The notes below the pieces were generated by a model. It saw nothing but the letters and a program-made list of their open reading frames with translations, was not told the origin of the DNA and did not search any database. A stretch of 64,000 bases of DNA from Mangifera indica (lineage: Eukaryota; Streptophyta; Magnoliopsida; Sapindales; Anacardiaceae), in assembly GCF_011075055.1 (NCBI RefSeq), contig NC_058143.1, forward strand, positions 18,550,930-18,614,929, given 5' to 3'. Of the stretch, positions 1 through 11,068 are shown piece after piece (position 1 is the first letter of the stretch; every line of letters begins with the position of its first letter). Position numbers and translations under genes: made by a program.

Positions 1-390
1 TTGATTTTTTAATTTTGTTTTTCGGTGGAAAAAGATGCCCGGCGTCAGTTGCATGTCTAATTTTTAAAAAGTCCAAAAAAAGTCAAAGTTTAAACTGGAG
101 TACGCAAAATCCAAATTTAGAACATTTGTACGTTACAAAGTCAAAATAAAAAATCTTCCAAATATTTGAGCTAGTCATTTGAAATGAGCAGTGGTCCGCT
201 AAGGTCAGGTCTAGTCAGCCGTTCTGAGGGATTATAAAAGAATACGAGGTCCCATACGCAGCGTATATTCGTACCATTAATGTTCGGGAAAAAATTGAAA
301 TAATTACAAGGATTCCTTTCCTTGTTTAGTGGTGGTGTTTATGTGGGCGAGAGTGGGATGCGATTGTGAAGATGATGGTTAAGAAGAACG
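1..390 (+). other. Upstream region of MRS2 copy A
   Basis: Non-coding sequence 5' of the first magnesium transporter gene. It is recognisably the same as the stretch starting near 6366 upstream of copy B, so the tandem duplication includes promoter DNA and probably begins outside the window on the left. The 5' leader just before the ATG (about 330-390) is almost identical in both copies. No confident TATA box was picked. Confidence 0.6.
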
Positions 391-3300
391 ATGGGACCAG
401 ACGGGAATGTGGTGCTGGCGGACCCACAGACGGTTGTTGTATCGAAGAAGAAAACGCAGTCGTCTCGGAGTTGGATACTTTTTAACCGTACGGGCCAGAG
501 CACCGTTTTGGATGTCGACAAATACGCTATCATGCACCGCGTCCAAATCCACGCGCGTGATCTCCGCATCATCGATCCTCTGCTCTCCTACCCCTCCACT
601 GTTCTTGGTCGTGAGAAAGCCATTGTTTTGAACTTGGAGGTCGATTTCAATTTCATTTTGAAAATTTTTAATCTGTATTTGTTCATTTTCCTTAATTTAT
701 TTGTTTTTGTTCTTGTTTGTGGCAGCATATCAAGGCAATTATCACCGCTGAAGTGGTAAGCGGAAATGAAATTATTATTATTTTATTCTTTTTTAATTTT
801 AATCGAGTTGTTCTGGAATATGTGTCCTAGTGTTAGTAAAGTTTTGTTGTATTGATAGGTATTGCTGCGAGATCCACTGGATGAAAACGTGATTCCGGTT
901 GTGGCGGAACTTCGAAGTCGACTTCCATCTCGGAATGCTATTCGTGAAGCGCAGGAAAATGGTAAAAAAAATTCTGGAGGGCGTAATGAAGTTGAAGCGG
1001 GTATGTAATATTAATTCGATTATTTCTAGGTTGATTCGTTCGATATTGATGAAGGAAATGAACATCTGAATGATTTAGATTACGCTGTGTAGAGTCTCCG
1101 TTTGAATTCCGAGCCCTGGAGGTAGCTTTAGAAGCTATTTGTAGTTTTTTAGCTGCTCGTACCGCAGAGTTAGAGACTGCTGCTTATCTTGCTTTGGATG
1201 AACTTACATCCAAGGTCGGTACTTTTTTTTCCTTCTTTCTTTGTTATTTATTTGTCTTGCTGCTTTCGGTCTATGTACCTGTGTCTTCCCCTGTATTTCC
1301 TTGTTAAGAAAGAGAAAGAGATCTCCTCGATTTGCCTAAAATCATGTGTCTCAGGATTTCTGTTGTCAGCACAGGCTTGTCAAATGTTTAGCCTTAGGGG
1401 ATCAATTTTAGTTCTTTTTTTTCTCCATTTCTATTCTATTTTTTCCCACTTGATTTAGTTTTCTATTATTATTTTGATTAATTACTACGTGGTAAAAGTT
1501 CTATTCTACTCTCATGCTTGAGCCATTGCATGTTTAAATTTGGGTATATCATCTAACATATGTATATGCCCAACTAAGAGTCCCTGGTGTAAGAGCTTTA
1601 AATGAAAACACAAACTTGGTAGTTAGTCCATTTACAGAAATTAACAATTGGTTTATGAAAAAGGCTTTGAAGAATTAGATAAGAATTGTCTCGAGGGATA
1701 ATTTAAATGACAATGGAAGAGTTTCATATATAAAAAGGTATGAATTCAAATCACCTTCAACGAGGTAGTGTGATACAGGGTTTTAACTTAATTTCGGGAA
1801 AACAGTAAAGTTAGACTGTGGAATAATTATTAGAAAATTGTGTGTTCAAAAAGGCTTTAGAGAATCAGATAAGAATGGTTTCAAGGGATAGTTTGAATGA
1901 TAATAGAGGGGTTTCGTATATAAAAGGGTATAAATTTAAATCTCCTTCAATGAACTAGTGTTATCAAGAGTTTTAACTTAATTTTGGGAAAACAACAGAG
2001 TTCGATTGTGGAATCATTATTAGAAAGTTGTGTGTGCAAAATTCTTTTTCATGCATGAAATGATTGAAATACCAGTAAATCATACTTTGCGCACTTTCTT
2101 TCGATCTGTTAAGCTTAATTAAACTTATCTTAGACATAGAAATCTGTTTTATCTTGATTTGTTGTATTTTATAAGGAAAAAAAGCATTGATATTTCGCTT
2201 TCATATCCATCTTTTGATCCTTGTTTGTTTTTTGGCATCTTTGGCTTGTTTCAATTTCATAAGTTGGTTTATCTGTATTGCTTTAATTTGCAGATCAGCG
2301 GCTGTAATTTGGACAGGGTTCGTAAATTGAAGAGTGCAATGACAAGGTTGACTGCCCGTGTTCAAAAGGTATGTTTGTTGCGCCTTTTTGTGTGGAAAAC
2401 TTTCTGTATTTACTACCTAATGTTAATTATTTTATGCAAGTTACAAATTATGATGAGCTACACAGATATTCTATGGGTATTGGTGATTTTTGAATGTAAT
2501 CAATGTAGAAGTTATATACTTGTTTTGATAATTTTACCCAAAACATGAGGTCTTTTTTTGTTAAATTGCTGATAGTTGGATCTCGGTAAATATATTCCAG
2601 AAAATAAGCTTCTCACTCACTACATTTTGTAGGAAAAAGAATTTGATATCAATCATACACAACATAGAAATTGAATTTGTATATTAAATGAGAAATTTCT
2701 TATTATGTAGAATTCAGATTTGAGACTGTTATCATAACTTTAAAAATAGATTGGCAATAGACAAGATTGAGGCATGGAAACTAGTTTGATCTTTATAATA
2801 TATTTAAAGTGGAGAAAATATTCTTTTTAAAAGTGCTATACAAACTAAAACCTCTTTTTAGCTTTCTGAAGTTTGACGAAGTTGAGCTGATTAAAACTGC
2901 ATTGTTGATTAAATTAGGAGCCTTGAAACTTAGTGTACAAAAGGCTGTCCAGCAAGCAGTGCCACCTTTCTGGAATTTCATTTTGTTGTGCATCTGATAT
3001 TATAAGATCCAATAAAATTTCCACATATAGGTAAGAATAAATCCTGTGGCCTCTTGCTTTAGGTGCGAGATGAACTTGAACAACTACTAGAGGATGACGA
3101 TGATATGGCTGACCTTTACTTGTCAAGAAAATTGTCTGGCCCATCTTCACCTGTTGGTGGTTCTGGTCCTTCCAACTGGTTTCCTGCATCTCCTACCGTA
3201 GGTTCAAAGATTTCAAAAGCAAGTAGAGCAAGTATAGCAACAGTTCGTGGAGATGAGAATGATGTTGAGGAGCTTGAAATGTTGCTAGAGGTTATATGAT

Positions 3301-4150
3301 TAATATCTTTTGTATTTCTCATATTTTAAAATCCAAATTTCTAAAAGGGTGGTATTCTGATTTGCAGGCTTACTTTATGCAAATTGACAGCACATTGAAC
3401 AAATTAACCTCAGTATGTGCTTCTTTTCCTTCATTGTTTTGCTTTTGTCTTATGTATCTTGTGTGCTTCTTTCCAAGCCTGCAGCTGCTGTATCTGGGAT
3501 GCTTAATAGCCTGGAATTTAAGATAGATGAAGAGACATTCTGCATCTCTATTGCTTTTGATAACTTAATGTATATTTTGCAGCTGCGAGAATATATTGAT
3601 GATACTGAGGATTATATTAACATTCAGGTATCCAAAATTAACTGAAAGCTTAAAACTTAATATCAAATTTGTACTGCATGCATTAGATTTGACCTTGTGT
3701 ATCCTTTTCACAGCTGGATAACCATCGAAATCAGCTGATTCAGGTGCTTTAATCTTGCCTAATGAATAGATACAGTGTTCAGTTGATTCAGTTTTTGCTT
3801 GGTTTTACTTTCCCTTTGTTAATCTTTTCTCACTGTATACTGCAGTTAGAGCTATTTCTAGGTGCAGGAACTGTCTCCATAAACACCTACTCATTGTTAG
3901 CTGCAATATTTGGCATGAATATCCCATATACTTGGAATGAGCACCATGGATACATGTTTAAATGGGTATATGTGCAATGTTTTTACAGTTTGTGAATGTA
4001 GCTGCTGATTTTAAAGTTATTTTCTCAGTTAGATTATTGAATTATTTTTCTACGTATCTGCAGGTGGTCATTTTCGGAGGAACAGTTTGTGTAATATTAT
4101 TTGTAGCCTTTGTGTCCTACGCTCGTTACAAGGGTTTGCTTGGATCTTGA
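391..4150 (+). CDS. MRS2: MRS2/MGT-family Mg2+ transporter, copy A
   Basis: Plant CorA/MRS2-type magnesium channel subunit; the family moves Mg2+ across plasma, vacuolar or organelle membranes as homopentamers. Eleven exons join in frame: 391-639, 726-755, 859-1000, 1093-1214, 2294-2368, 3063-3290, 3368-3412, 3583-3627, 3714-3743, 3846-3965, 4064-4150, giving 390 residues. The family's defining GMN tripeptide sits at about residues 345-347, at the end of the first of two C-terminal membrane helices, followed by the acidic WNE-type loop and the second helix. The N-terminal part ([35 protein letters not shown]) is typical of the plant family. All introns are GT-AG. Compared with copy B it has V instead of E at residue 93 and a 4-residue shorter linker after exon 3. 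No stop or frameshift was seen, so it is probably functional. The paralogue subgroup was not determined. Confidence 0.93.
1657..2037 (+). repeat. Direct tandem repeat in MRS2 copy A intron 4
   Basis: Two diverged copies of a unit of about 190 bp lie head to tail (1657-1846 and 1847-2037). Both begin with AAAAAGGCTTT and end with TAGAAA(A/G)TTGTGTGT. The matching intron of copy B holds only one internally deleted copy near 8010-8105. The unit follows a sequence resembling a retrotransposon primer-binding site, so it may be retroelement-derived. Confidence 0.65.
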
Positions 4151-4427
4151 GTATTCATGGTTGGAAAGGATTTTCTATTGAATTTTTAAAATTATTGGCC
4201 TAATACTAAAGTAGCTCCACCCCAGCCTTCTTAGTCTTACGGGTGTCAACACGGCAGATCTGTTTAGAAAACCTTACCACATGACACACGTCAGTCTTTG
4301 TTTCTTATATTAATAGGGAATTTTGACACCACGTTAATAAAGTTGTGAGTACGCATAATTTTATTTTATATATATATAATAATAGCAAGTCAATATTGCA
4401 CATGTCAGCCTTGCAGTTTTTTTTTTT
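4151..4427 (+). other. 3' flank of MRS2 copy A
   Basis: Probable 3'UTR and downstream sequence. The stretch from about 4222 to 4333 (CTTCTTAGTCTTACGG onward) recurs at about 12108-12220 downstream of copy B, marking the far end of the duplicated unit. Copy B has about 1 kb more sequence between its stop codon and this block. Confidence 0.6.
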
Positions 4428-4612
4428 TTTTGGTTGTCGTGGGGATTGTAGTAGGCTGGTAGCTGCTGCCGTTTCAACCGTCGTAGCAATTCCAGATGGT
4501 CTTACGTTAGCTGTTACACTCACTCTTATTTATTTGATGAAAAGAATGATGGCTGATCAAGCCATGGTGAGAAAGCTTTCTGCCTGTGATCAGGCCATGG
4601 GGAGAATAAAGT
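4428..4612 (+). pseudogene. Fragment of a P-type Ca2+-ATPase (ACA type)
   Basis: A short open stretch encodes VVAIPDGLTLAVTLTL, then MKRMMADQAMVRKLSAC. This is the fourth membrane segment and following stalk of plant autoinhibited Ca2+-ATPases (family pattern PEGLPLAVTLTLA, then RMM.D.A.VR.LSACETMGS). The Glu of PEGLP, a Ca2+ ligand in the family, is Asp here, and the second Pro is Thr. Just before the catalytic DKTGT loop the match breaks: extra bases sit between CD and AMG, and the sequence then becomes unrelated. No other ATPase exons are visible nearby, so this is a relic or captured fragment and not a gene. It resembles ACA12/13-type proteins most, from memory of the family. Confidence 0.8.
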
Positions 4613-4885
4613 TGGCATGCAAATATATAAATATCTGAGATTTTTTTTATTGTGTTGTTGAATTCTGGAGGCATTTTTCATACTCTGTTCTTGCCTGTTG
4701 CTGTTTTTTCTGGGTTTTTCGTTCTTACTCAATAGAGAGGATGACAAACGATTTCAGAGTACAAACTAATATAAAATATGAAAAACTACAAATTCCAGCA
4801 TTATATCTGAAAAGCCAATTCAATATTCTTTTATTAATCACGTGTTAAGTGTTAACAAGACAACATTAAAAATTAAAAAACCAGT

Positions 4886-5038
4886 CTAAGCCCCACGAGG
4901 GCCATCATCAAGATCATCAAGCAAAACCTCGTCATCCATAACAAGATCGTCCTTACTCCTCAATCCTGCATGTAGGATTAGCAAAGCAACCCCAATCACT
5001 AATACAGAGTAACAACTTGAATTTACGAGTGAGAGAAA
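4886..5038 (-). pseudogene. Orphan C-terminal coding fragment, possibly PRA1-like
   Basis: On the minus strand an open stretch reads SVLVIGVALLILHAGLRS, then an acidic tail rich in DD and DE ending in DDGPRGA before a TAG at 4888-4886. A hydrophobic segment followed by LH-x2-LR and an acidic DDL tail recalls the C-terminus of PRA1 (prenylated Rab acceptor) proteins, but the match is short and I am not sure of it. No upstream exon or start codon is evident, so it is most likely a degraded or captured fragment. Confidence 0.35.
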
Positions 5039-6686
5039 GTTTCACCCTCCTTCAGCTAGCTTTTAGGGGTGTGGGAAGTTTAATAACACTTATTGGAGAC
5101 CCAACAATTGATATTAGAGTCCAATGTTTAAAGATTAAATTATTTAAAGAGAGGTTTTCGATTTATGTAGATTTCTAATTTTATTCATTTTTTAAGGCCT
5201 AATCAAAAAGAGGTTTCAATAGTTTTACTTGTGATTTTGTTACGAGTGGTGTTAGACTGTTGAGTTATTATGTGATGAGGGAACGATTGTTAAGAATTTG
5301 GTAAGACTATACGTGTGAGAAAAATTTTAACTTTCGAGCAAGGTTTTAAAATAGAAGAGTCGCGATAACATTTTTGAGGAAACATAACAAATATATTATT
5401 TTAATTTATATTCTAATTTCTAAATATGAGCAAAATGGGAAAAATGAGATGAGAGATCATCCTTGAAAATTTTGGATGGTTTTGAATTTAGAATCTCCCA
5501 AAGTTGTAGAAATGAGCATGTAAAGCTATAAAATTCCGTTATTGGGATGAGTGGAGATATAAATAGGAGTAGGCATCGCAACCCACATGACAATATAAAT
5601 ATGTTCGGTAAATTTAGCATGTAAAAATAATTATTATATTTAATTAAATGTATAATAAAATATTATTTTATTTAAATATTCTTAAAAATTATTAAGAATA
5701 AATTAATATGCATTATGTTTAACAAATATGCTAGATACTAATAATAATATGTTAACTCAAAATAATCAAATCATATAATAACATATTATTATTGATATTC
5801 AAATGATAAATATACTTAATTTTATTATATGCTAAAATAGTTGTTGCTCTTATTTTTAAAAACATTCCCTATGTTAAAAGTATATTAAGATTTTTTTCAT
5901 AATGTTAAATTATAAAATATATTAATTCTATTGTTAATATTTTTTCAAAAATATTCTCCATTTTATTTGTTATTTCAATTAAAAATAAGAGTATTTGATT
6001 CTAAAAAAAATTTAATAATTTAATATAAAATTATAATAAAATTAAAATTAACAAAATCTAAAACCGTTGATTTAATAACATGGGTAATCTTTTGATAAGA
6101 TGGTAATAACATAACTCACAAAATTACTTGCTAAATTAACTCGGCATTAGTAGATTTGACAGAATCTGAAATCATTAATTAAAGGTAGATTACTTAATAA
6201 ACCTTTTACATTCCAATTTCAAAATACGGGCAAAATGGGAAAATAAGATATGAATAGGAGTAGACGTGGCAGCCCATACGAAAGTAATTACAAAGTGAAA
6301 ACAGCGGTCTTTTATGAATTAAAATAATAATAATAAGATATGAATTTGTCTGACATAAATAAAATTGATTTTTTAATTTTGTTTTTAATCGAAAAAGATA
6401 TCTGACATGTCAAAAACTTAAAAAAAAAAAGTTTCCAAATATTTAAGTTAGTCATGTCAATTGAACAGTGGTCCGCTCAGGTTAGGTGTAGTCAACCCTT
6501 GTCCAAATAGGAATACGAGGTCCCATCTGCACCGTACATTTTATCATTAATGATAATAACAACAAAAATCAGAGAAATTCGGGAAAATTTTTAGAAGAAA
6601 TAAAAAATTTCCTTGTTTGTTTAGTGGTGGTGTTTTATGTGGGCGAGAGTGGGATGTGATCGTGAAAGTGACGGTTAAGAAGAACG
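5039..6686. other. AT-rich intergenic DNA between MRS2 copies
   Basis: No supported gene. From about 5600 to 6120 the sequence is very AT-rich, including a block near 5745-5830 related to the dispersed palindromic repeat. From about 6366 it becomes homologous to the window's first bases, the upstream region of MRS2 copy A, and serves as the copy B promoter region. Confidence 0.6.
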
Positions 6687-9600
6687 ATGGGACCAGACGG
6701 GTACGTGGTGCCGGCGGACCCACAGGCGGTTGTTGTTGCGAAGAAGAAAACGCAGTCGTCTCGGAGTTGGATACTTTTCGACCGTGCGGGCCTGAGCACC
6801 GTTTTGGATGTCGACAAATACGCTATCATGCACCGCGTCCAAATCCACGCGCGTGATCTTCGCATTATCGATCCTTTGCTCTCTTACCCCTCCACTATTC
6901 TTGGTCGTGAGAAAGCCATTGTCTTGAACTTGGAGGTAGATTGTACCTTCATATTCATATTTTTTAATCTGTGTTTGTTCAATTTCCTTAAATTTTTTTT
7001 TTTCGTTTTTGTTTATGGCAGCATATCAAGGCAATTATCACAGCTGAAGAGGTAAGCGGAGATTAAATTATTATTATTATTATTATTATTATAATATTCT
7101 TTTTGAATTTCAATCGAGTTTTTCTGGAATGCGTACTAGTGTTAGTAAAGTTGTGTTATATTGATAGGTATTGCTGCGAGATCCATTGGATGGAAACGTG
7201 ATTCCGGTGGTGGCGGAACTTCAAAGGCGACTTCCACCTAGGAATGCCATTCGTGAAGCGCAGGCAAATGGGAAAGAAGATGGCGGAGGGCGTAATGAAG
7301 TTGAAGCAGGTGAAGAAAATGGTATGTAATATTAATTTGATTTTTTTTAGGTTTATTTGTTCGATAAGAGAAAAGAGGTAATTTCTATTGATGAGGGAAA
7401 TGAAAAATCTGAATGATTTAGATTACGCTATGTAGAGTCTCCGTTTGAATTCCGAGCCCTGGAGGTAGCTTTAGAAGCTATTTGTAGTTTTTTAGCTGCT
7501 CGTACAACAGAATTAGAGACTGCTGCTTATCCTGCTTTGGATGAACTTACATCCAAGGTCAGTACTTCTTTTTTTTCTTTCTTAATTATTTATTTGTCTT
7601 GCTTCTTTCGGTTTATGTACCTGCAATAACCTGTGTCTCCCCCTGTATTTCATTGTTAAGAAAGAGAAAGAGATCTCCTCGATTTGCCTAAAATCATGTG
7701 TCTCAGGATTTCTGTTGTCAGCATAGGCTTGTCAAAATGTTTAGCCTTAGGGGATCAATTTTAGTTCTTTTTTCCTCCATTTCTATTCCCTTTTTTTTTT
7801 TTCCACTTGATTTAGTTTTCTGTTATTATTTTGATTATAGGCTACGTGGTAAAAGTTCTATCCTACTGTCATGCTTGAACCATTGCATGTTTAAATTTGG
7901 GTATATCATCTAACATATGTCTATGTCCAACTACAAGTCCCTGGTATCAGAGCTTTAATTGTAAACACAAACTTGGTAGTTAGTTCATTTACAGAAATTA
8001 ACAATTGGTTCATGAAAAAGGCTTTGGAGAATCAAATAAGAAAGAGGTTAATTTTGGGAAAATAGCAGAGTATGTTGGTGGAATAGTTATTAGAAAATTG
8101 TGTGTGCAGGCCGGGATGTTTGATAATTGTTTTAGAATAAACAAAATGGTTTTGTGAATAGACTTTTTATGGTGGAGTAATTTTGGAATCAAGTTTCGCT
8201 TTCTGGTTTTTTTTTTTTTTCTGAATGTTGCATGCACATTCAATATCGATCCTCCATTTCAATTTAATTGAATATTTTCATTCCAAAATTCTTTTTCATG
8301 CATGAAGCAATTGAAATACAGGTAAATCATGTTGTGCTTACTTGCTTTTGACCTCTAAAGCTTAATTAAACTTATGCATAGAAATTTGTTTTATCTTGAT
8401 CGCTTTTATTTTATAAAGAAACAAAGCATCCATGTTTTGCTTCCATATCCATCTTTTGATCCTTGTTTGTTTTTTTGGCATCTTGGCTTGTTTCAATTAC
8501 ATAAGTTGGTTTATCATTATTGCATTAATTTGCAGATCAGCAGCCGTAATTTGGACAGGGTTCGTAAATTGAAGAGTGCAATGACAAGGTTGACTGCCCG
8601 TGTTCAAAAGGTATGTGTGTTGTGCCTTTTTGTGTGGAAAACATTCTGTATTTGCTCCATTAAATACCTAATGTTAATTCTTTTATGCAAGTTACAAATT
8701 ATGATCAGCTGCGGAGATATGCTATGGGCATTGGTGAATTTTGAATGTAATCACTGTAGAAAGTTATATACTTTTTTTGATAATTTTACCCAAAAGATTA
8801 GGTTTTTTTTGGCTGACGGTTGACCTCAATAAATATATTCCATAAAATAAGCTTCTCACTCACTCAGTTATGTAGGAAAAAGAATTAGACATTAATCATA
8901 CACAACATTGAAATTGAATTTTGTATATTAAATGAGAAATTTCTTATTATGTAGAATTAAATTTTGAGACTGCTATCAGAAATGGAAAGATATGTTGGCA
9001 TTAGCAAAGATTTGAGGCATTGAAACTGGTTTGATCTTTATAAATATTTTCAAAGTGGAGAAAATATTCTATTTAACAGTGTCATATAAACTAAAACTTC
9101 TTGTTAGCTTTCTGAAGTTTGAAAAAGTTAAGCTGATTAAAACTGCATTATTGATTAAGTTAGGAACCCTGAAACTTAGTGTACAAAAGGCTGTCCAGCA
9201 AGCAGTGCCACTTTTCTGGAAGTTCATTTTGTTGTGTGTCTGATATTATTTGATCCAGTAAATTATCCACATATAGGTAAGAATTAATCCTGTGGCCTCT
9301 TGCTTTAGGTGAGAGATGAACTTGAACAACTACTAGATGATGACGATGATATGGCTGATCTTTACTTGTCAAGAAAATTGGCTGGCCCATCTTCACCTGC
9401 TAGTGGTTCTGGTCCTGCCAATTGGTTTCCTGCATCCCCTACCATAGGTTCAAAGATTTCAAAAGCAAGTAGAGCAAGTATAGCCACAATTCGTGGAGAT
9501 GAGAATGATGTTGAAGAGCTTGAAATGTTGCTAGAGGTTATATGATTTATTTCTTTTGTATTTCTCATATTTAAAGTCCAAATTCTAAAAAGGGTAGTAA

Positions 9601-11068
9601 CTCTGTTTTGTAGGCTTACTTTATGCAAATTGATAGCACATTGAACAAATTAACCACAGTATGTGCTTCTTTTCCTTCATTGTTTTACTTGTATTTTTTG
9701 TATCTCTTTTGGTGATCGGTATTTCTTTGTACTTTTAGACATTGATTTATCTTGTTATTTATTTTTCTTTTTAAACATGTGTCATACATGTTGCATGTTA
9801 AACTGAATAGGAGGATGCATGGGGACCAAATTTTGAAAGATGCATGCTTCTTATAATTTGCCAGAAGTGACGGATAATTTTCAGTAAGGCATATAAAGCA
9901 CTAGAAATTTGGCAGCCGGAAATTCCTATTTAGTCTGTAACCATTTTAAGTTGCATATATTAATTTTCCTTCTGTAATTTCATATGATCTTCCATTTATA
10001 GGAAGCATAAAGTAGCACCTTGGTTATAAAGTAATGTGGATTTTTTGTTTACTTTATTCAAAACTTTTATTTCGATTACTTTTTAAAGTCATGCTCATAG
10101 GTTATGGTACCATATGCATTTACATAGCTGGATAATTGTTGACAAACGAATGTCAGTTGAAGTCAGTACCTTTACTGTAATCTGTTGATATTTTTCTTCT
10201 TACATTTTTAAATGGGAAACAGATAACAATAATTGGTTACACTCCTGAGGGTAGGCAAAAGCAATAAATTATTGTTATCTGTTATTTTTCATTCATATGC
10301 CCAATTGCATAAATAATTGACATTTAAGATCGCCTCATTTGGAAATGGCTTGAAAAGCTGAGAATATTGCATGAACATTTCAAGCCTGCTGCTACTGTAT
10401 CTGGGATGCTTAATAGCCTGGAATTTATGATAGATTAAGAGACATTCTACATTCTCTGTTCTGCATCTCTATTGCTTTTGATAACTTAATGTATGTTTTT
10501 GCAGCTGCGGGAATATATTGATGATACTGAGGATTATATTAATATTCAGGTATCCAAAATTAACTGAAAGCTTAAAAAGTTAATTTTCAAATTTGTAGAG
10601 CATGCATTAGATTTGACCTTGTGCATCCTTCTTGCAGCTGGATAACCATCGTAATCAGCTGATTCAGGTGCTTTAATCTTGCCTGTTGAATAAATACAGT
10701 ATTCAGTTGATTCAGTTTGTGCTGAGTTTTATTTTCCCTTTGTACTTTTCTCTCTGTATACTGCAGTTAGAGCTCTTTCTAAGTTCAGGAACAGTCGCTC
10801 TATCCATCTACTCACTGGTAACTGCAATATTTGGCATGAATATCCCATATACTTGGAATGAGAACCATGGATACACATTTAAATGGGTATGCAAAGTTTT
10901 TAGTGTTTGTGAACCAAACTGCTGATTTTAAAATTAAAATTCTCAGTCAGACTATCCAATTATATTCATATGCATCTGCAGGTGGTCATTGTCTCAGGAA
11001 TATTTTCTGCAATATTATTTGCTGCCCTTATGTCATACGCTCGTTACAAGGGTTTGATTGGATCTTGA
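6687..11068 (+). CDS. MRS2: MRS2/MGT-family Mg2+ transporter, copy B
   Basis: Tandem paralogue of the gene at 391-4150 with the same 11-exon structure: 6687-6935, 7022-7051, 7168-7321, 7436-7557, 8536-8610, 9309-9536, 9614-9658, 10505-10549, 10638-10667, 10767-10886, 10982-11068, giving 394 residues. The GMN signature lies at about residues 349-351, followed by the IPYTWNE loop and a final hydrophobic helix ending in a short basic tail. The linker after exon 3 is more acidic and longer (GKEDGGG, GEENES) than in copy A. Intron 7 is about 850 bp against about 170 bp in copy A; the flanks match, so one copy gained or lost about 680 bp. All splice junctions are GT-AG and the frame is intact, so the gene is probably functional. 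Expected role: membrane Mg2+ uptake or compartment transfer. Confidence 0.93.
7942..7953 (+). other. Retrotransposon primer-binding-site-like motif
   Basis: TGGTATCAGAGC inside intron 4 of MRS2 copy B matches the sequence complementary to the 3' end of initiator methionine tRNA, used as primer-binding site by many plant LTR retrotransposons. Copy A has an eroded version (TGGTGTAAGAGC, near 1591-1602). Flanks are alike in both copies, so any insertion predates the duplication. No clear LTR pair was delimited. Confidence 0.45.

Noticed and set aside
339..572. Minus-strand 77-codon frame conserved in both MRS2 copies (also at 6635-6865)
   Set aside because: It is antisense to MRS2 exon 1 and conserved only because the gene is duplicated.
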